Virus record (IMG/VR): IMGVR_UViG_3300034284_001183
Span: 1-64,000 of that record
From: a virus
Length of the DNA: 64,000 nt
Reading direction: 5' to 3' (one strand)
The notes beneath the pieces were generated by a model. The model did no database searches, was not told where the DNA came from, and saw nothing but the letters and a program-made list of their open reading frames with translations. This document shows positions 19,590-28,329 of this stretch, in pieces. The position numbers and the translations under genes are program-made. Every line of letters starts with the position of its first letter. Positions within the stretch are counted from its first letter, which is position 1.

Positions 19590-20634
19590 TAAACCCATAA
19601 GGCGTAATAAAGTTAATACTACTATTAACTCATTACTTATAGATGGTGAATATTTACTAAAACAAGGGTTTCATGGTACCAAGCAACTTCAAGGAAAAGA
19701 AGGTAGCGTTGGTACCATATTCCATTTTATTAATACCATTAAGAGGTTCTATCAAGATTACGCAGTTACAAAAGTTGTTGTGTTTTGGGAAGGTAAAGGT
19801 TCTAAAGAATATAGACAAGGTTACTACCCATACTACAAGCAAAACCGTGATAATAAAGTAACGATTGATGAAAAACACGATTTGGACCGACAAAGAATCC
19901 GAATCAAACAATACCTAGAGGAATTATCAATTAGACAGGTTGAAATTGATGGATGTGAAGCTGATGACGGTATAGCATACTATTCAATGAACTCAGTTAA
20001 TGAGAGTAAGATTGTTTACACAAATGATCGTGATTTACTACAATTATTGGATGAAAATACAAAAGTGTGTTTGACAATAAAAGGTGCTAAGGTTATGATC
20101 AATATGGATAATTTTGACACCTATTTTGATTACCATTATTCAAATGTTGGTATCATTAAAATGATTGCTGGGGATACAAGTGATAATATATCTGGTTTAC
20201 AAAATATTGCTGAAAAAACAGTATTAAAATATTTTCCAGAAATAAAAAAACAAACCGTTAACCAGGATTGGGTTATTGATAGAACAAAAGAACTATTAAT
20301 TGAAAAACCGAATGATAAAACGTTAAACACGATTATTAACGGTGAAACTAAATGGGGTACATACGGAACTGATTATTTTTCGGTAATGAATAAAATAATC
20401 AACCTCAAAGAACCATATGTTACTGAAGAGTTAAAGGAAGCTATTAGTGAAATGGTTAACGAAACTTTATCACCTGAAGGACGTGGCGGTATTAAAAAAA
20501 TCATGGAAATGATGAAAGAAGATGAATTATTAAACTTTTTACCAAGAAATGATGACTCATTCTTTGTTTTCTGGAGTTCTTTTATTACTATTATAAAAAA
20601 AGAAGAAAATGCATACAATACAAAAAACAAATAA
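19579..20634 (+). CDS. 5'-3' exonuclease / RNase H-like flap nuclease (PIN-FEN family)
   Basis: The 351-residue protein has the ordered acidic motifs of the FEN nucleases: LLIDGEYLLKQGF near the start, VVVFWEGKGSKEYRQGYYPYYKQNR, then EIDGCEADDGIAYY and IVYTNDRDLLQLL, followed by a helix-hairpin-helix-like segment at GDTSDNISGL. In T4 the equivalent (gene rnh) removes RNA primers and flaps during lagging-strand maturation. The place between uvsX and the helicase fits. The C-terminal ~120 residues are less typical. It overlaps uvsX by 11 bases. T5 D15-like exonuclease is the alternative name; both are the same fold. Confidence 0.85.
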   Translation: MKINKPIRRNKVNTTINSLLIDGEYLLKQGFHGTKQLQGKEGSVGTIFHFINTIKRFYQDYAVTKVVVFWEGKGSKEYRQGYYPYYKQNRDNKVTIDEKHDLDRQRIRIKQYLEELSIRQVEIDGCEADDGIAYYSMNSVNESKIVYTNDRDLLQLLDENTKVCLTIKGAKVMINMDNFDTYFDYHYSNVGIIKMIAGDTSDNISGLQNIAEKTVLKYFPEIKKQTVNQDWVIDRTKELLIEKPNDKTLNTIINGETKWGTYGTDYFSVMNKIINLKEPYVTEELKEAISEMVNETLSPEGRGGIKKIMEMMKEDELLNFLPRNDDSFFVFWSSFITIIKKEENAYNTKNK

Positions 20635-20635
20635 C

Positions 20636-21115
20636 ATGGAAGAAAAAAGAGAACAACGTAAATTTGAATTTACACTTTATCTAAACGACAACATTATCGT
20701 ACAAAGATTCTTTAACATTATCGGTTTTAATAACAAAGCGATAAACTCAATGAACTTTAAATATGCAGTTGACGAAAACGTTGAGTTAATTAAAAGTGTC
20801 CTAAAAGACAGAGCATTAGACTTCATGACTGAACACCAAAGATATTTTTTGGAAACACCAGGCTACGAACAAAATACCTCTAAAGACATGATGAGAATTG
20901 TGGTTAAACACGATGGTAATGTAATTGCCTACAGAGAGTGGGATGCGACAATTTATCCTGTAAAGGTTAGATACACAGTTGATGTTCGTCAACACATCTA
21001 TGAATTGATTACACGTATTCAAAAATGTTTATGTACCCCAACAAGGGAGTTAGATACAGAATACCTTGGGTACAATTTACAGTTACAAGCACAAACACAA
21101 GTACAAGCACAATAA
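20636..21115 (+). CDS. Conserved-looking replication-block protein, unknown function
   Basis: I place the start at ATG 20636, one base after the exonuclease stop and after an A-rich stretch; an upstream ATG at 20609 would overlap the exonuclease by 26 bases. The 159-residue product begins with charged residues, then FEFTLYLNDNIIVQRFF, and has alternating strands and helices (MRIVVKHDGNVIAYREW; YTVDVRQHIYELITRIQ). The end is a glutamine/threonine-rich repeat-like tail. No known motif is seen. Its position between exonuclease and helicase suggests a replication accessory role, such as helicase loading, but that is a guess from position only. Confidence 0.65.
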   Translation: MEEKREQRKFEFTLYLNDNIIVQRFFNIIGFNNKAINSMNFKYAVDENVELIKSVLKDRALDFMTEHQRYFLETPGYEQNTSKDMMRIVVKHDGNVIAYREWDATIYPVKVRYTVDVRQHIYELITRIQKCLCTPTRELDTEYLGYNLQLQAQTQVQAQ

Positions 21116-21127
21116 AAATAAAATTAA

Positions 21128-22540
21128 ATGGCCAATATAATAAGCAGCTTTGAAGATTTAGGCAAAGACTTTCAATTACAATTAATTAATGAAATAGTTA
21201 CAGACCACAAATTTGGTGAATCAATAATTGATATTATTGAACCAAAGTATTTTCCGTCTGAGGCTTTCCAAAAGATTGCTCACATAATTAAGAATTACCA
21301 TAAAGAACATGATGTGTTATTAAATTTCCCATCATTAAGACTTGAGGTTAAAAACGAAATTCCTGTTGAGCATGAAGCGTTTAGAACGCAATTAGATGAT
21401 ACTATCAACGATATAGAAGATTGTAAAGTTGGTAATTTAAATACACAGAATAATGCTAAAAAATTCTGTAAATTACAGTCAATACGTACTGCTGTAAATG
21501 AGATAAAAACAAAATTAGACCGTGGTGTTATTTCAGACTACGATGAAATCGAAAAAAAGATTAAGGATGCTATTACCTTTAAGGAAGAACAAGATCCTAT
21601 TTTAGTATTTGATAACATAGACAAGGTATTATCAGAAGATTATAGAGATCCAATACCAACAGGTATTCATGGTATTGATAGTTGCACAAAAGGTGGGCTA
21701 TCAAAAGGTGAGGTTGGTTTAGTTATTGCACCACTTGGTGTTGGTAAAACGACTTTCTTAACAAAAGTCGCTAGTAGCGCATTTCTTAGCGGTAAAACTG
21801 TGTTACAAATATTTTTTGAAGATAAAGAAGAAGCTGTGCAAAGAAAACACTTTTCAGCTTTAACTGCTATACCTCTTAGTGAGTTATCTGATAATAAATC
21901 TTTAATACAAAGTAAGATTAAACTGATTAAAGATGAACACAAAAATAATTTGTATTTACAGAAATTACCAGCCGATGGTGTTACGATAAATAAAATCAAA
22001 AACATAATCAAAAAAATCAATTCTAAGGGCACTAAAGTAGACATACTCGTCTTAGACTACATCGACTGCCTTTCTATGGAGAAAGAGCACTCAAATTCAG
22101 AGGAGTGGTCAAATGAGGGTAAGATCATGCGTGCATTTGAAAGTATGGTAGACGAGATGAATGTTGCTGGTTGGACCGCAACCCAGGGTAACAGAAGCTC
22201 AACGAGTGTTGAGGTTGTTAAAACTGAAAACATGGGTGGTAACCTTAAAAAGGCGCAGATTGCTCACTTTATTATGAGTATCGGTAAAACCCTTGAACAA
22301 AAAGATCAAAAGGTTGCAACAATATCAATCCTTAAAAACCGTATGGGTGATGATGGTATGATATTTAAAGATTGTTTATTTGACAACTCAAGAATTTTAA
22401 TTGACACAAATGATATGTTAACTGAAAAAGGTTTTGAGACCCAAAAACAACAGCAAAGCGTTGAAAGTAGAAGAAAATATCTTGAAGGGTTGAAAAAAGA
22501 TAAAGAAGAAACGACAGAAATTAGTGCAGATTTAGGATAA
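21128..22540 (+). CDS. 41: Replicative DNA helicase, DnaB/T4 gp41-like
   Basis: The 470-residue protein is a RecA-fold hexameric helicase. The N-terminal ~165 residues are helical, as expected of the DnaB collar. Near residue 205 is Walker A in GLVIAPLGVGKTTF, followed by ILVLDYIDCLSME (Walker B) and TATQGNRSSTSVE, then an arginine-finger-like ISILKNRMGDDG. In T4 gp41 moves 5'-3' on the lagging strand and works with the gp61 primase, encoded here some 28 kb downstream. The end is lysine/glutamate-rich and probably disordered. It begins 12 bases after the 159-residue gene. Confidence 0.88.
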   Translation: MANIISSFEDLGKDFQLQLINEIVTDHKFGESIIDIIEPKYFPSEAFQKIAHIIKNYHKEHDVLLNFPSLRLEVKNEIPVEHEAFRTQLDDTINDIEDCKVGNLNTQNNAKKFCKLQSIRTAVNEIKTKLDRGVISDYDEIEKKIKDAITFKEEQDPILVFDNIDKVLSEDYRDPIPTGIHGIDSCTKGGLSKGEVGLVIAPLGVGKTTFLTKVASSAFLSGKTVLQIFFEDKEEAVQRKHFSALTAIPLSELSDNKSLIQSKIKLIKDEHKNNLYLQKLPADGVTINKIKNIIKKINSKGTKVDILVLDYIDCLSMEKEHSNSEEWSNEGKIMRAFESMVDEMNVAGWTATQGNRSSTSVEVVKTENMGGNLKKAQIAHFIMSIGKTLEQKDQKVATISILKNRMGDDGMIFKDCLFDNSRILIDTNDMLTEKGFETQKQQQSVESRRKYLEGLKKDKEETTEISADLG

Positions 22541-22546
22541 TAATTG

Positions 22547-22554
22547 TATCTTTG
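22547..22554 (+). promoter_or_regulatory. Possible host-type (Bacteroidetes) -7 promoter element before nrdB
   Basis: TATCTTTG matches the Bacteroidetes form TAnnTTTG. It lies in the short gap between helicase and nrdB and would give a leader of about 40 bases. The upstream TTG element of this promoter class is not clear at the right distance, so the call is moderate. Confidence 0.45.
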
Positions 22555-22599
22555 CCCATATTTATTTAAACAAGAAAAATTAAAGATCAATAAAAAATT

Positions 22600-23550
22600 A
22601 TGCAAGAAAAAATTTTACAGGAAAATCCAAATAGGTTTGTTATTTTCCCCATCGAACACAACGACATTTGGGAGTTCTATAAGCAACATCAGGCCGCATT
22701 TTGGACGGCAGAAGAAATTGACCTATCTAACGATATTAGGGATTGGCAAAACTTAACGGATAATGAAAGGTATTTTGTTAAAAACATTTTATCATTCTTT
22801 GCCTCATCGGATGGTATTGTAAATGAAAACCTTGCTGAGAATTTTTTAAAGGAAGTGCAATACCCAGAAGCCAAGTTTTTTTACGGGATTCAGATTGCCA
22901 TGGAAAACATCCACAGCCTTATGTATTCTTTGTTAATTGATACTTACATATCAAACGCACAAGAAAAACTAGAAAGTTTCAGGGCATTGGAACATTTACC
23001 AGCGGTACAGAAAAAAGCTAAGTGGGCTTTTAATTGGATTGAAAGCGCTTCTTTTCAAGAAAGACTAGTTGCATTTGCAGCAGTAGAGGGTATTTTCTTT
23101 TCAGGATCCTTTTGTTCAATTTTTTGGTTAAAATCAAGAGGTTTAATGCAGGGTTTATGTAACGCAAATACGCTTATTTTTAAAGATGAAAATTTACATT
23201 GTGATTTCGCAATACACCTAATCAACAATCACATTGAAAATAAACCATCAGAAGCTAGAATCAGAGAGATTTTATTATCTGCTTTGGAAATAGAAAAAGA
23301 ATTTATCACAGAGTCATTACCAGTGTCACTTATTGGTATGAACTCAAACTTAATGAAACAATATTTAGAGTTTGTTACAGATGGTTTGTTGGTTAAATTT
23401 GGGTGCAAAAAAGAGTTCAATGTTGAACAACCTTTTAAATTCATGGAACAAATTGCTGTAGAGACAAAAGGTAACTTTTTTGAGTCAAGAACAGTAGAGT
23501 ATCAGAAAGCTAAATTGAATGAGAAGCTTAGCTTTACTGAAGATTTTTAA
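22600..23550 (+). CDS. nrdB: Class I ribonucleotide reductase small subunit
   Basis: The 316-residue protein is the radical-generating beta chain that makes deoxyribonucleotides with NrdA. All metal ligands are present: D41 (in [11 protein letters not shown]), E102 and H105 (MENIHS), E163 (AVEGIFFSG), E197 and H200 (KDENLH). Y109, seven residues after E102, corresponds to the radical tyrosine, so a tyrosyl-radical class Ia enzyme is likely. The WTAEE/MENIHS style is that of the eukaryote-like R2 branch, which is also common in Bacteroidetes. The C-terminal tail ([11 protein letters not shown]) should dock on NrdA. nrdA follows 28 bases later. Confidence 0.93.
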   Translation: MQEKILQENPNRFVIFPIEHNDIWEFYKQHQAAFWTAEEIDLSNDIRDWQNLTDNERYFVKNILSFFASSDGIVNENLAENFLKEVQYPEAKFFYGIQIAMENIHSLMYSLLIDTYISNAQEKLESFRALEHLPAVQKKAKWAFNWIESASFQERLVAFAAVEGIFFSGSFCSIFWLKSRGLMQGLCNANTLIFKDENLHCDFAIHLINNHIENKPSEARIREILLSALEIEKEFITESLPVSLIGMNSNLMKQYLEFVTDGLLVKFGCKKEFNVEQPFKFMEQIAVETKGNFFESRTVEYQKAKLNEKLSFTEDF

Positions 23551-23578
23551 ATTAAACTAAACAAATAAAAAAAATAAA

Positions 23579-25993
23579 ATGATCATACAAAAACGTAATG
23601 ATGAGCAAACTGCGTTTAATCCGTCAAAAATTTTGACTAGGATTAAGAAAGCCGCTAAAGGGTTAAAGGTTAGTTCAGACGAAATTTTTATAAAAGGAAT
23701 TACCTCATTACCAAATGAGGGTGTTATAACAACAAAAGAAATTGATAAGTTGTTGGCTGAAATAGCGGCATCATATACTGGTAGTCATTACGATTACAGT
23801 AAATTGGCCGCACATATCGCCATATCATCTTATCACAAAGAAACAAACCCAAGCTTTACCGAAACAATGAAATTGTTAGCTGAGGATAGTATCATCAATG
23901 AAGATTTAATAAAAATGATTGAAGAGTATGGTGCTGATGAAATAGATGCGGCTATCGATCATGAAAGAGATTTTCAGTTTGACTATTTTGCTTGGAGATC
24001 TTTACATGAGATGTATTTAACAAAAACATCACAGGGTAAACAAATTGAAAGACCACAACACATGTATATGCGTGTAGCTTTATGGGTGACTAAATCGTTT
24101 GAAGAGGCAGTTGAGTACTACGAAGCATTATCTAATCAATTCATTTCACCCGCAACACCAATCATGATTAATTCAGGTACCAAAATTCCTCAATTAGCAT
24201 CGTGTGTATTGCATTACAATAACGATGACTCAAGAAACGGTCTTTTAGATAGTTTGAGAGACATCTCAGTTTATTCTGCTGATGCAGCTGGTATTGGTTT
24301 ATGTATGTCAAATATCCGTAGTAAAGAAAGTAGAATTAAAACATCTGGTGGATTTGCTGGTGGGTTATTAAAATACCTTAAAATCGTAAACGAATCACTT
24401 CGTTTCTTTAATCAACAAGGTCGTAGGCCAGGAAGTGCTGCAATTTATATTGAACCATGGCACAAAGATATTTTTGACTTACTTGAACTTAAAAAGAATA
24501 CTGGCGCTGAAGAATTAAGAGCAAGAGATTTGTTCACAGCGTTGTGGATCCCAGATAATTTCATGAGAGCGGTCCAGGATGATACTGATTGGTATTTATT
24601 CTGCCCAAATGACATCGTTAAGAACGGTTTAAAACCACTTCAGGAGTGTTTTGGGGATGAATATGAGGATAACTATAACAAAGCTGTAGAAATGGGCTTA
24701 GGAAAGAAAATAAAGGCTCAGGAAATCTGGATTAAAGTTATTGAATCGCAAGTTGAAAGTGGTGTACCTTACCTTTGTTCAAAAGACAATGCTAATAGAA
24801 AAACCAATCACCAAAATATTGGTGTTATTAAACAATCAAATCTTTGTAACGAGATTTACCAGTTTACGGACGAAAAGACAACAGCTATTTGTACATTATC
24901 ATCTGTAGTTGTTAAAAACTATGTTAAAAACAAAACATTTGATTTTGACCGACTTTATGTTGAGGTTAAAAAAATTGTTAGAGCACTTAACAAAGTTGTT
25001 GACATTAACTCATACTCGACCGAAAAAGGTAAAAAAGGTGGCTTAGACCAAAGAGCAATTGCTATTGGTGTGCAAGGACTTGCCGATGTATTCTTTTTAA
25101 TGGATTATGTATTTACATCTGAAGAGGCTAAAACCCTTAATAAAAAAATATTCGAAACAATTTACTTTGCTGCTATCACTGAAAGTAATGAGTTGTGTAA
25201 AATTGGTGAATACAAACCTTACAAACATTTTAAAGGTTCTCCAATGTCAAAAGGTATATTCCAATTTGATATGTGGGGTATTGATCAAAGTGAATTGATG
25301 TGGGATTGGGACTCTTTAAAAGAAAATGTTAAAACTTACGGTGTTTGTAACTCATTATTCACGGCACAAATGCCAGTGGCATCTTCGGCTAAAATTACTG
25401 GTTCATATGAGATGACCGAAGTTATACCATCTAATTTATTCAACAGAAGAGTTGTTGGTGGTGAGTTTTTAATCGCTAATAAATATTTAATTGAAGATTT
25501 TGAAGATTTGGGTATTTGGTCAGAAACATTTAAAAACGAAATAATTATGAACGAAGGGTCTATCCAAAATATTAATTTTAATAAATTTTTGGATACAACT
25601 GACAAACATTATGAGAAAAAAATTAAAAGAATTGAACATTTAATTCAAAAATATAGAATAATTTGGGAAGTTTCACAGAAAGAATTGATTGATATGGCGG
25701 CTGACAGAGCACCTTTCATTGACCAATCTCAGTCTATGAACGTTTATTTCCAGAATCCAACTGTACAGAAATTGTCATCTAGTCACTTCTGGGCTTGGAA
25801 ACGTGGTCTTAAATCACTTTGTTACTATGTTAGAACAAAAGCTATCTCAACAGGCGCAAAACACTTGGCAATTAGCATTACCAGTGCTGAAACACCAACC
25901 GCTGTAATCACACCTAAACCAGAACCAATGCAAGTTCAGGAATCGGTTAAACCAGAAAACAGTCAATTTGATTGTTTTGGGTGTAGCGCTTAA
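23579..25993 (+). CDS. nrdA: Class I ribonucleotide reductase large subunit
   Basis: The 804-residue alpha chain reduces ribonucleotides. Residues 1-90 form an ATP-cone (IQKRNDEQTAFNPSKI), so dATP feedback control may be retained. The catalytic core has the redox pair C209 (QLASCVLHY) and C438 (AICTLSS), the thiyl-radical loop N421-C423-E425 (SNLCNEI), and the tyrosine pair in LCYYVRTK for radical transfer. The C-terminus is DCFGCSA, with C799 and C802 serving re-reduction by thioredoxin or glutaredoxin. No intein or intron is present. Its A-rich upstream region without a Shine-Dalgarno is typical of this genome. A strong terminator follows, closing the replication block. Confidence 0.95.
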   Translation: MIIQKRNDEQTAFNPSKILTRIKKAAKGLKVSSDEIFIKGITSLPNEGVITTKEIDKLLAEIAASYTGSHYDYSKLAAHIAISSYHKETNPSFTETMKLLAEDSIINEDLIKMIEEYGADEIDAAIDHERDFQFDYFAWRSLHEMYLTKTSQGKQIERPQHMYMRVALWVTKSFEEAVEYYEALSNQFISPATPIMINSGTKIPQLASCVLHYNNDDSRNGLLDSLRDISVYSADAAGIGLCMSNIRSKESRIKTSGGFAGGLLKYLKIVNESLRFFNQQGRRPGSAAIYIEPWHKDIFDLLELKKNTGAEELRARDLFTALWIPDNFMRAVQDDTDWYLFCPNDIVKNGLKPLQECFGDEYEDNYNKAVEMGLGKKIKAQEIWIKVIESQVESGVPYLCSKDNANRKTNHQNIGVIKQSNLCNEIYQFTDEKTTAICTLSSVVVKNYVKNKTFDFDRLYVEVKKIVRALNKVVDINSYSTEKGKKGGLDQRAIAIGVQGLADVFFLMDYVFTSEEAKTLNKKIFETIYFAAITESNELCKIGEYKPYKHFKGSPMSKGIFQFDMWGIDQSELMWDWDSLKENVKTYGVCNSLFTAQMPVASSAKITGSYEMTEVIPSNLFNRRVVGGEFLIANKYLIEDFEDLGIWSETFKNEIIMNEGSIQNINFNKFLDTTDKHYEKKIKRIEHLIQKYRIIWEVSQKELIDMAADRAPFIDQSQSMNVYFQNPTVQKLSSSHFWAWKRGLKSLCYYVRTKAISTGAKHLAISITSAETPTAVITPKPEPMQVQESVKPENSQFDCFGCSA

Positions 25994-26021
25994 TTAACCT
26001 TACTTATCAAACTGGCAAGAT

Positions 26022-26050
26022 AAATCCCACCTAACTAGTGGGATTTTTTT
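26022..26050 (+). terminator. Strong rho-independent terminator after nrdA
   Basis: AAATCCCAC and GTGGGATTT form a perfect 9-bp stem around the 7-base loop CTAACTA, and the 3' arm runs into further T residues. It lies about 30 bases after the nrdA stop and ahead of the second tail block. Confidence 0.92.
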
Positions 26051-26072
26051 ATTTACAAAAAATAAATTATTA

Positions 26073-26083
26073 CGATATTTATT
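26073..26083 (+). promoter_or_regulatory. Candidate phage late promoter (CGATATTTATT)
   Basis: CGATATTTATT lies 11 bases before the ATG of the gp25-like gene, directly downstream of the nrdA terminator. The identical CGATATTTAT is found again before the fibre gene at 43410. A new transcript must begin here if the terminator is efficient, which supports the promoter reading. Confidence 0.5.
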
Positions 26084-26094
26084 TATAAAAGAAT

Positions 26095-26511
26095 ATGGCA
26101 ATTAAAAAACAAACATTTGGTATTGATTTCCCGTTTACTGAATCAAGTAGTGGAGATTATGTTGGTTTGACCAGTATACCAGAAGCTGAAGTAAAATCTA
26201 TGCTAATACATCTTCTTTTAACTAAAAGGGGTTCCAGATATTATTTACCAGATTTTGGTACAAATTTATATCAGTATATATTCGAACCATTAGATGAAAC
26301 AACCCTTGGTAAAATTGAAAATGAAATACAGGATGCTGTTGAAAAATACATACCAAACCTAAAATTAAACGCCATCAATATTACAAAAGTTGGGGATGAG
26401 GCTGAGTTTTTAAATAATACAGAAAAAGAACACCAAATTAGAATAAATTTAGATTACACAATAAGCTCCAAGACATTCTCAACGAGCGATAAATTATCAA
26501 TAACAGTATAA
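26095..26511 (+). CDS. 25: Baseplate wedge protein, T4 gp25 / GPW family
   Basis: The 138-residue protein follows the gp25 pattern: an N-terminal strand region (IDFPFTESSSGDYVGL), a helix with VKSMLIHLLLTKRGSRYYLPDFGTNL and then a helix ending in YIPNLKLNAI. The 'RG-R-P-FG' core with basic residues is diagnostic of the gp25/GPW sheath-initiating wedge proteins, which bind the first sheath ring at the inner baseplate. The length is normal for the family. It opens the second tail block and is followed after one base by the gp6-like gene, the same order as in many contractile phages. Confidence 0.88.
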   Translation: MAIKKQTFGIDFPFTESSSGDYVGLTSIPEAEVKSMLIHLLLTKRGSRYYLPDFGTNLYQYIFEPLDETTLGKIENEIQDAVEKYIPNLKLNAINITKVGDEAEFLNNTEKEHQIRINLDYTISSKTFSTSDKLSITV

Positions 26512-26512
26512 A

Positions 26513-28327
26513 ATGGCAAATAGACAAATAAATTATAGTAAAAGAGATTTTGCTTCCTTAAAAACGGAGCAAATAAACTATATTAAACAGTATTACCCTG
26601 AAGTTGTACAAAGTTTTAATGACGCATCGATATTATCGGTGTTCTTAGATTTAAATGCCGCTATTGCGGATAACTTAAACTATCAGATCGATAGAGCCTT
26701 ACAGGAGACTGTTTTAGACTATGCACAGGAAAAACAATCATTGTATAACATAGCTAAGACTTATGGCCTTAAATTGCCCACAAAATCGTCTGCTGTGGCT
26801 GTTGTTGAGTTTACAGCTCAGGTACCTGTTTTTGGTGATCAAGAAGATATTAGATACCTACCTATTATTAAATCTGGTACGCAAGTATCAAATGGTGAAA
26901 ATACATATGAGTTATTGTATGATGTTGATTTTACCTCAGCAACAAATAGTTCAGGTAATGTTGATAGAACAAAAAGACCTATTTTTATTAATAACAAAAT
27001 TGCAAGTTATTCAATAACAAAAACTGGTATTATCATAGCTGGTACAACAAAGGTATTTAATCAAACTTTTGTTAATTCAATACCTTTTTATAAAATAATT
27101 TTACCAGAAAATAATGTTTTATCGGTTGAATCAGTGATTCATAAAGCTGGTACAACATTTACAGCAACGCCAACTGACAGCGAGTTTATTAACAGCCCAA
27201 ATAGATGGTATGAGGTACCTTCATTAGCTGAAGACAGTGTTTTTGTTGAAGACACAAACTCCCCTAGAGTAAATGGTATTGCTAAAGGTATTTATCAAAA
27301 AATAGATAAAAGATATATAACCGAATTTACACCAAAAGGGTTTTGTTCAGTAACATTTGGTGCACAAACAGATTCATCTTTTGATATTTTAGATGATTTC
27401 TTAGACGGTGGTACATTTAACCTTAAAAGTTTTTTGAGAAACGGTAGTTTAGGTATGGCACCGATAGCAAATACAACATTGTTTGTTAAATATAGAATTG
27501 GTGGTGGTGTTGGTACAAACGCTGGCCCTGGTACTATAACAACAATCAATAGATTGGTTGCAAATATAAATGGCCCAGATTCAGCGATTAATTCAACAGT
27601 ACAATCTTCGGTAGTGGTAACAAATACAACCCCAGCTGTCGGTGGATCAGATGAACCGACTATTGAGGAGTTAAGAAACTATATCGGATATAACTTTGCA
27701 GCTCAAAATAGGGCTGTAACATTAAACGATTATAAAGTTTTATTACTAAGTATGCCAAGTAAGTTTGGTGCACCAGCAAAAACAAGTATAACACAAAAAC
27801 AAAACAAAATTGAAATAGGTGTTTTATCATATGACGCAAATGGTGATATATCAAACACTGTTACATCTTTATTGATGGAAAATATCGCGGCATACTTATC
27901 AAAATTTAGAATGATAAATGATTATGTTGTTGTTAAACCAGCTGAAATAGTTGATTTAGGGTTCGAAATTGGTGTATTGGTTGAAAACGGCCAACAAATA
28001 TCCGCAGTATCAAACATAACAACAATTGTTAGTAATGAATTTTTGGATGCTAAAAAACAATTGGGTAAGAGTTATAGTGTTGGTGAGATGATTAAAAAAA
28101 TGACACAGGTTGATGGTGTTTTAAATATAAATTATGTTAAAGCATTTAATAAAACAGGTGTTGGTTACTCAACCAATACCACTAGTCAATCTTTAATTGA
28201 TTCCGTAACTGGTGAGATGGATATAACAAACAATTATATTATTGTTGATGAGTATCAAATGTTAAATATTAGAAACAGTGATGTTGATATAAAAGTGATA
28301 CCAGTTATCGCAACGGGAATTAATTAA
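26513..28327 (+). CDS. 6: Baseplate wedge protein, T4 gp6 / gpJ-like
   Basis: The 604-residue protein has the gp6/gpJ layout: an N-terminal helical region (KRDFASLKTEQINYIKQYYP, then LDLNAAIADNLNYQIDRALQE), a variable beta-domain in the middle, and the conserved EPTIEELRNYIGYNFAAQNRAVTL segment at residues ~380-410 followed by a KVLLLSMPSKFG strand. gp6 forms the inner ring of the baseplate and moves during sheath contraction. It is adjacent to the gp25-like gene, its usual partner, and ends 2 bases before the next structural gene. T4 gp6 is ~660 residues, so the size fits. Confidence 0.85.
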   Translation: MANRQINYSKRDFASLKTEQINYIKQYYPEVVQSFNDASILSVFLDLNAAIADNLNYQIDRALQETVLDYAQEKQSLYNIAKTYGLKLPTKSSAVAVVEFTAQVPVFGDQEDIRYLPIIKSGTQVSNGENTYELLYDVDFTSATNSSGNVDRTKRPIFINNKIASYSITKTGIIIAGTTKVFNQTFVNSIPFYKIILPENNVLSVESVIHKAGTTFTATPTDSEFINSPNRWYEVPSLAEDSVFVEDTNSPRVNGIAKGIYQKIDKRYITEFTPKGFCSVTFGAQTDSSFDILDDFLDGGTFNLKSFLRNGSLGMAPIANTTLFVKYRIGGGVGTNAGPGTITTINRLVANINGPDSAINSTVQSSVVVTNTTPAVGGSDEPTIEELRNYIGYNFAAQNRAVTLNDYKVLLLSMPSKFGAPAKTSITQKQNKIEIGVLSYDANGDISNTVTSLLMENIAAYLSKFRMINDYVVVKPAEIVDLGFEIGVLVENGQQISAVSNITTIVSNEFLDAKKQLGKSYSVGEMIKKMTQVDGVLNINYVKAFNKTGVGYSTNTTSQSLIDSVTGEMDITNNYIIVDEYQMLNIRNSDVDIKVIPVIATGIN

Positions 28328-28329
28328 TT

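Noticed and set aside
23579-25993. Intron or intein in nrdA
   Set aside because: Phage nrd genes often host these, but all catalytic motifs occur in order with normal spacing in one uninterrupted 804-residue frame.
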